5,556 nt of DNA from an uncultured Oscillospiraceae bacterium (lineage in GTDB: Bacteria > Bacillota > Clostridia > Oscillospirales > Oscillospiraceae): assembly GCA_934565425.1 (NCBI GenBank), contig CAKTHW010000100.1, positions 1-5,556 of the forward strand, written 5' to 3'. The position numbers and the translations under genes were made by a program. Shown here in pieces: positions 4,985-5,556 of the stretch. The notes under the pieces were generated by a model, which worked only from the letters and a program-made list of their open reading frames with translations, searched no databases and had not been told where the DNA came from. The stretch's first letter is position 1. Each line of letters starts with the position of its first letter.

Positions 4985-5008
4985 GTAGTATGGACGAAAA
5001 ATCCCCCC

Positions 5009-5556
5009 TTATGCGCTCCCAGGCCAGCACTGACCCTGTCGGCACATCCGATAGTTCTCCTCCGCCTGCCCCCAGTTCACCACCTGGAACCAGCAGTCCA
5101 GGTAGTCCCCACGGTTCCAGCAGTGCTTGAGATAGTAGGCGTGCTCCCACACATCTACATTTAAAATAGGACACAGCCCCATGGCCAGCGGGTTGTTCTG
5201 GTTGGGCGTGGTCACAATGCGCAGCCCCTGCCGTCCCCACACCAGCCAGGCGTAGCCGGAACCGAACACGGACAGGGCGGCGGTGCGGAACGCGGTCTTG
5301 AACTGGTCAAAGCTGCCAAAACAGCGGCTGATGGCCTCCGCCAGCGCCCCAGACGGCTCCGCCGGAGCGGGATTTTGCAGGAGAGAGAAGTAGAACCGGT
5401 GATTGTACACCCCGCCTGCCGCATGGCGCAGCTGGGTGCGCAGAGGCTGAGGCAGAGGGAGGGTCCCTGCCGCCCGCCGGTCCAGGGGATAGGCTTGGAG
5501 GGTGGGACGGTCGGCCAGGAGCTGGTTCAGGCTGTCGATGAAGGCTTGCAGATGGT
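5009..5556 (-). CDS. sodA: Superoxide dismutase, Mn/Fe family (5' end beyond window)
   Basis: The fragment covers the last 181 residues; roughly 25-35 N-terminal residues, including the first metal-ligand His, lie beyond the right edge. The enzyme disproportionates superoxide to oxygen and peroxide in the cytoplasm. Visible ligands, numbered from the first complete codon, are H52 (YNHRFYF), D134 and H138 (DVWEHAYY). GSGYAWL (98-104) and the C-terminal VVNW (158-161) are family marks. The second-sphere pattern is Mn-like: Gly at 48, four residues before the His ligand, where FeSOD has Gln, and Gln 119 in PNQNNP. Odd points: the start HLQAF aligns with the usual HHxxY, so the gateway Tyr appears to be Phe (F5). 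The protein has six cysteines, two of them in a C-terminal RMCRQGQC tail. It is probably co-transcribed with the ferritin-like gene. Metal preference is inferred. Confidence 0.94.
   Translation of the reverse strand, partial: HLQAFIDSLNQLLADRPTLQAYPLDRRAAGTLPLPQPLRTQLRHAAGGVYNHRFYFSLLQNPAPAEPSGALAEAISRCFGSFDQFKTAFRTAALSVFGSGYAWLVWGRQGLRIVTTPNQNNPLAMGLCPILNVDVWEHAYYLKHCWNRGDYLDCWFQVVNWGQAEENYRMCRQGQCWPGSA

Overview
The window looks like chromosomal DNA of a GC-rich anaerobic Bacillota (class Clostridia, probably an Oscillospiraceae-type gut bacterium). This is inferred from strong AGGAGG ribosome binding sites, sigma-A-like promoters, an FMN riboswitch, intrinsic terminators, and a MerR/aldo-keto reductase pair of the kind common in Bacillota. 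Nearly everything is read from the minus strand; only the MerR regulator is on the plus strand. I see no insertion sequence, CRISPR array, tRNA, rRNA or phage gene.

Layout, left to right. (1) Positions 1-335 hold no gene. They carry the leader of a transcription unit that leaves the window on the left: a promoter (245-273), a full FMN (RFN) riboswitch aptamer (112-222) and candidate expression-platform hairpins (58-83, 4-38), so a riboflavin synthesis or uptake gene probably lies just beyond position 1. (2) Positions 336-1708 are a divergent carbonyl-stress module: an aldo/keto reductase (minus) and a cysteine-rich MerR-family regulator (plus). The reductase promoter has a 19-bp spacer containing a perfect dyad, the hallmark of MerR-type activation by DNA distortion. 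(3) A shared bidirectional terminator (1707-1738) ends the MerR gene and, from the other side, a three-gene minus-strand unit. (4) That unit (4633 down to 1745) is promoter, NADP-isocitrate dehydrogenase (icd), a D-2-hydroxyacid dehydrogenase, and an unrecognised acidic 193-196 aa protein whose start overlaps the preceding stop codon. (5) At the right end, an oxidative-stress pair is read leftwards: a superoxide dismutase cut by the window edge (5009-5556) and a two-helix ferritin-like protein of about 78 aa (4714-4950), ended by a hairpin at 4672-4707.

How the genes may work together: icd makes 2-oxoglutarate and NADPH. The next gene encodes a 2-hydroxyacid dehydrogenase that lacks the acidic residue normally expected for NAD selectivity, so it might use that NADPH. 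The flanking modules deal with reactive carbonyls (MerR/AKR) and with superoxide and perhaps iron (SOD/ferritin-like). The most notable points are the possible switching architecture of the riboswitch leader, the MerR promoter with its four-cysteine sensor, the SOD with Phe in place of the gateway Tyr, the half-size ferritin-like protein, and the icd-dehydrogenase-unknown operon. I found no clearly new multi-gene system; the unknown protein and the mini-ferritin are the least explained parts.
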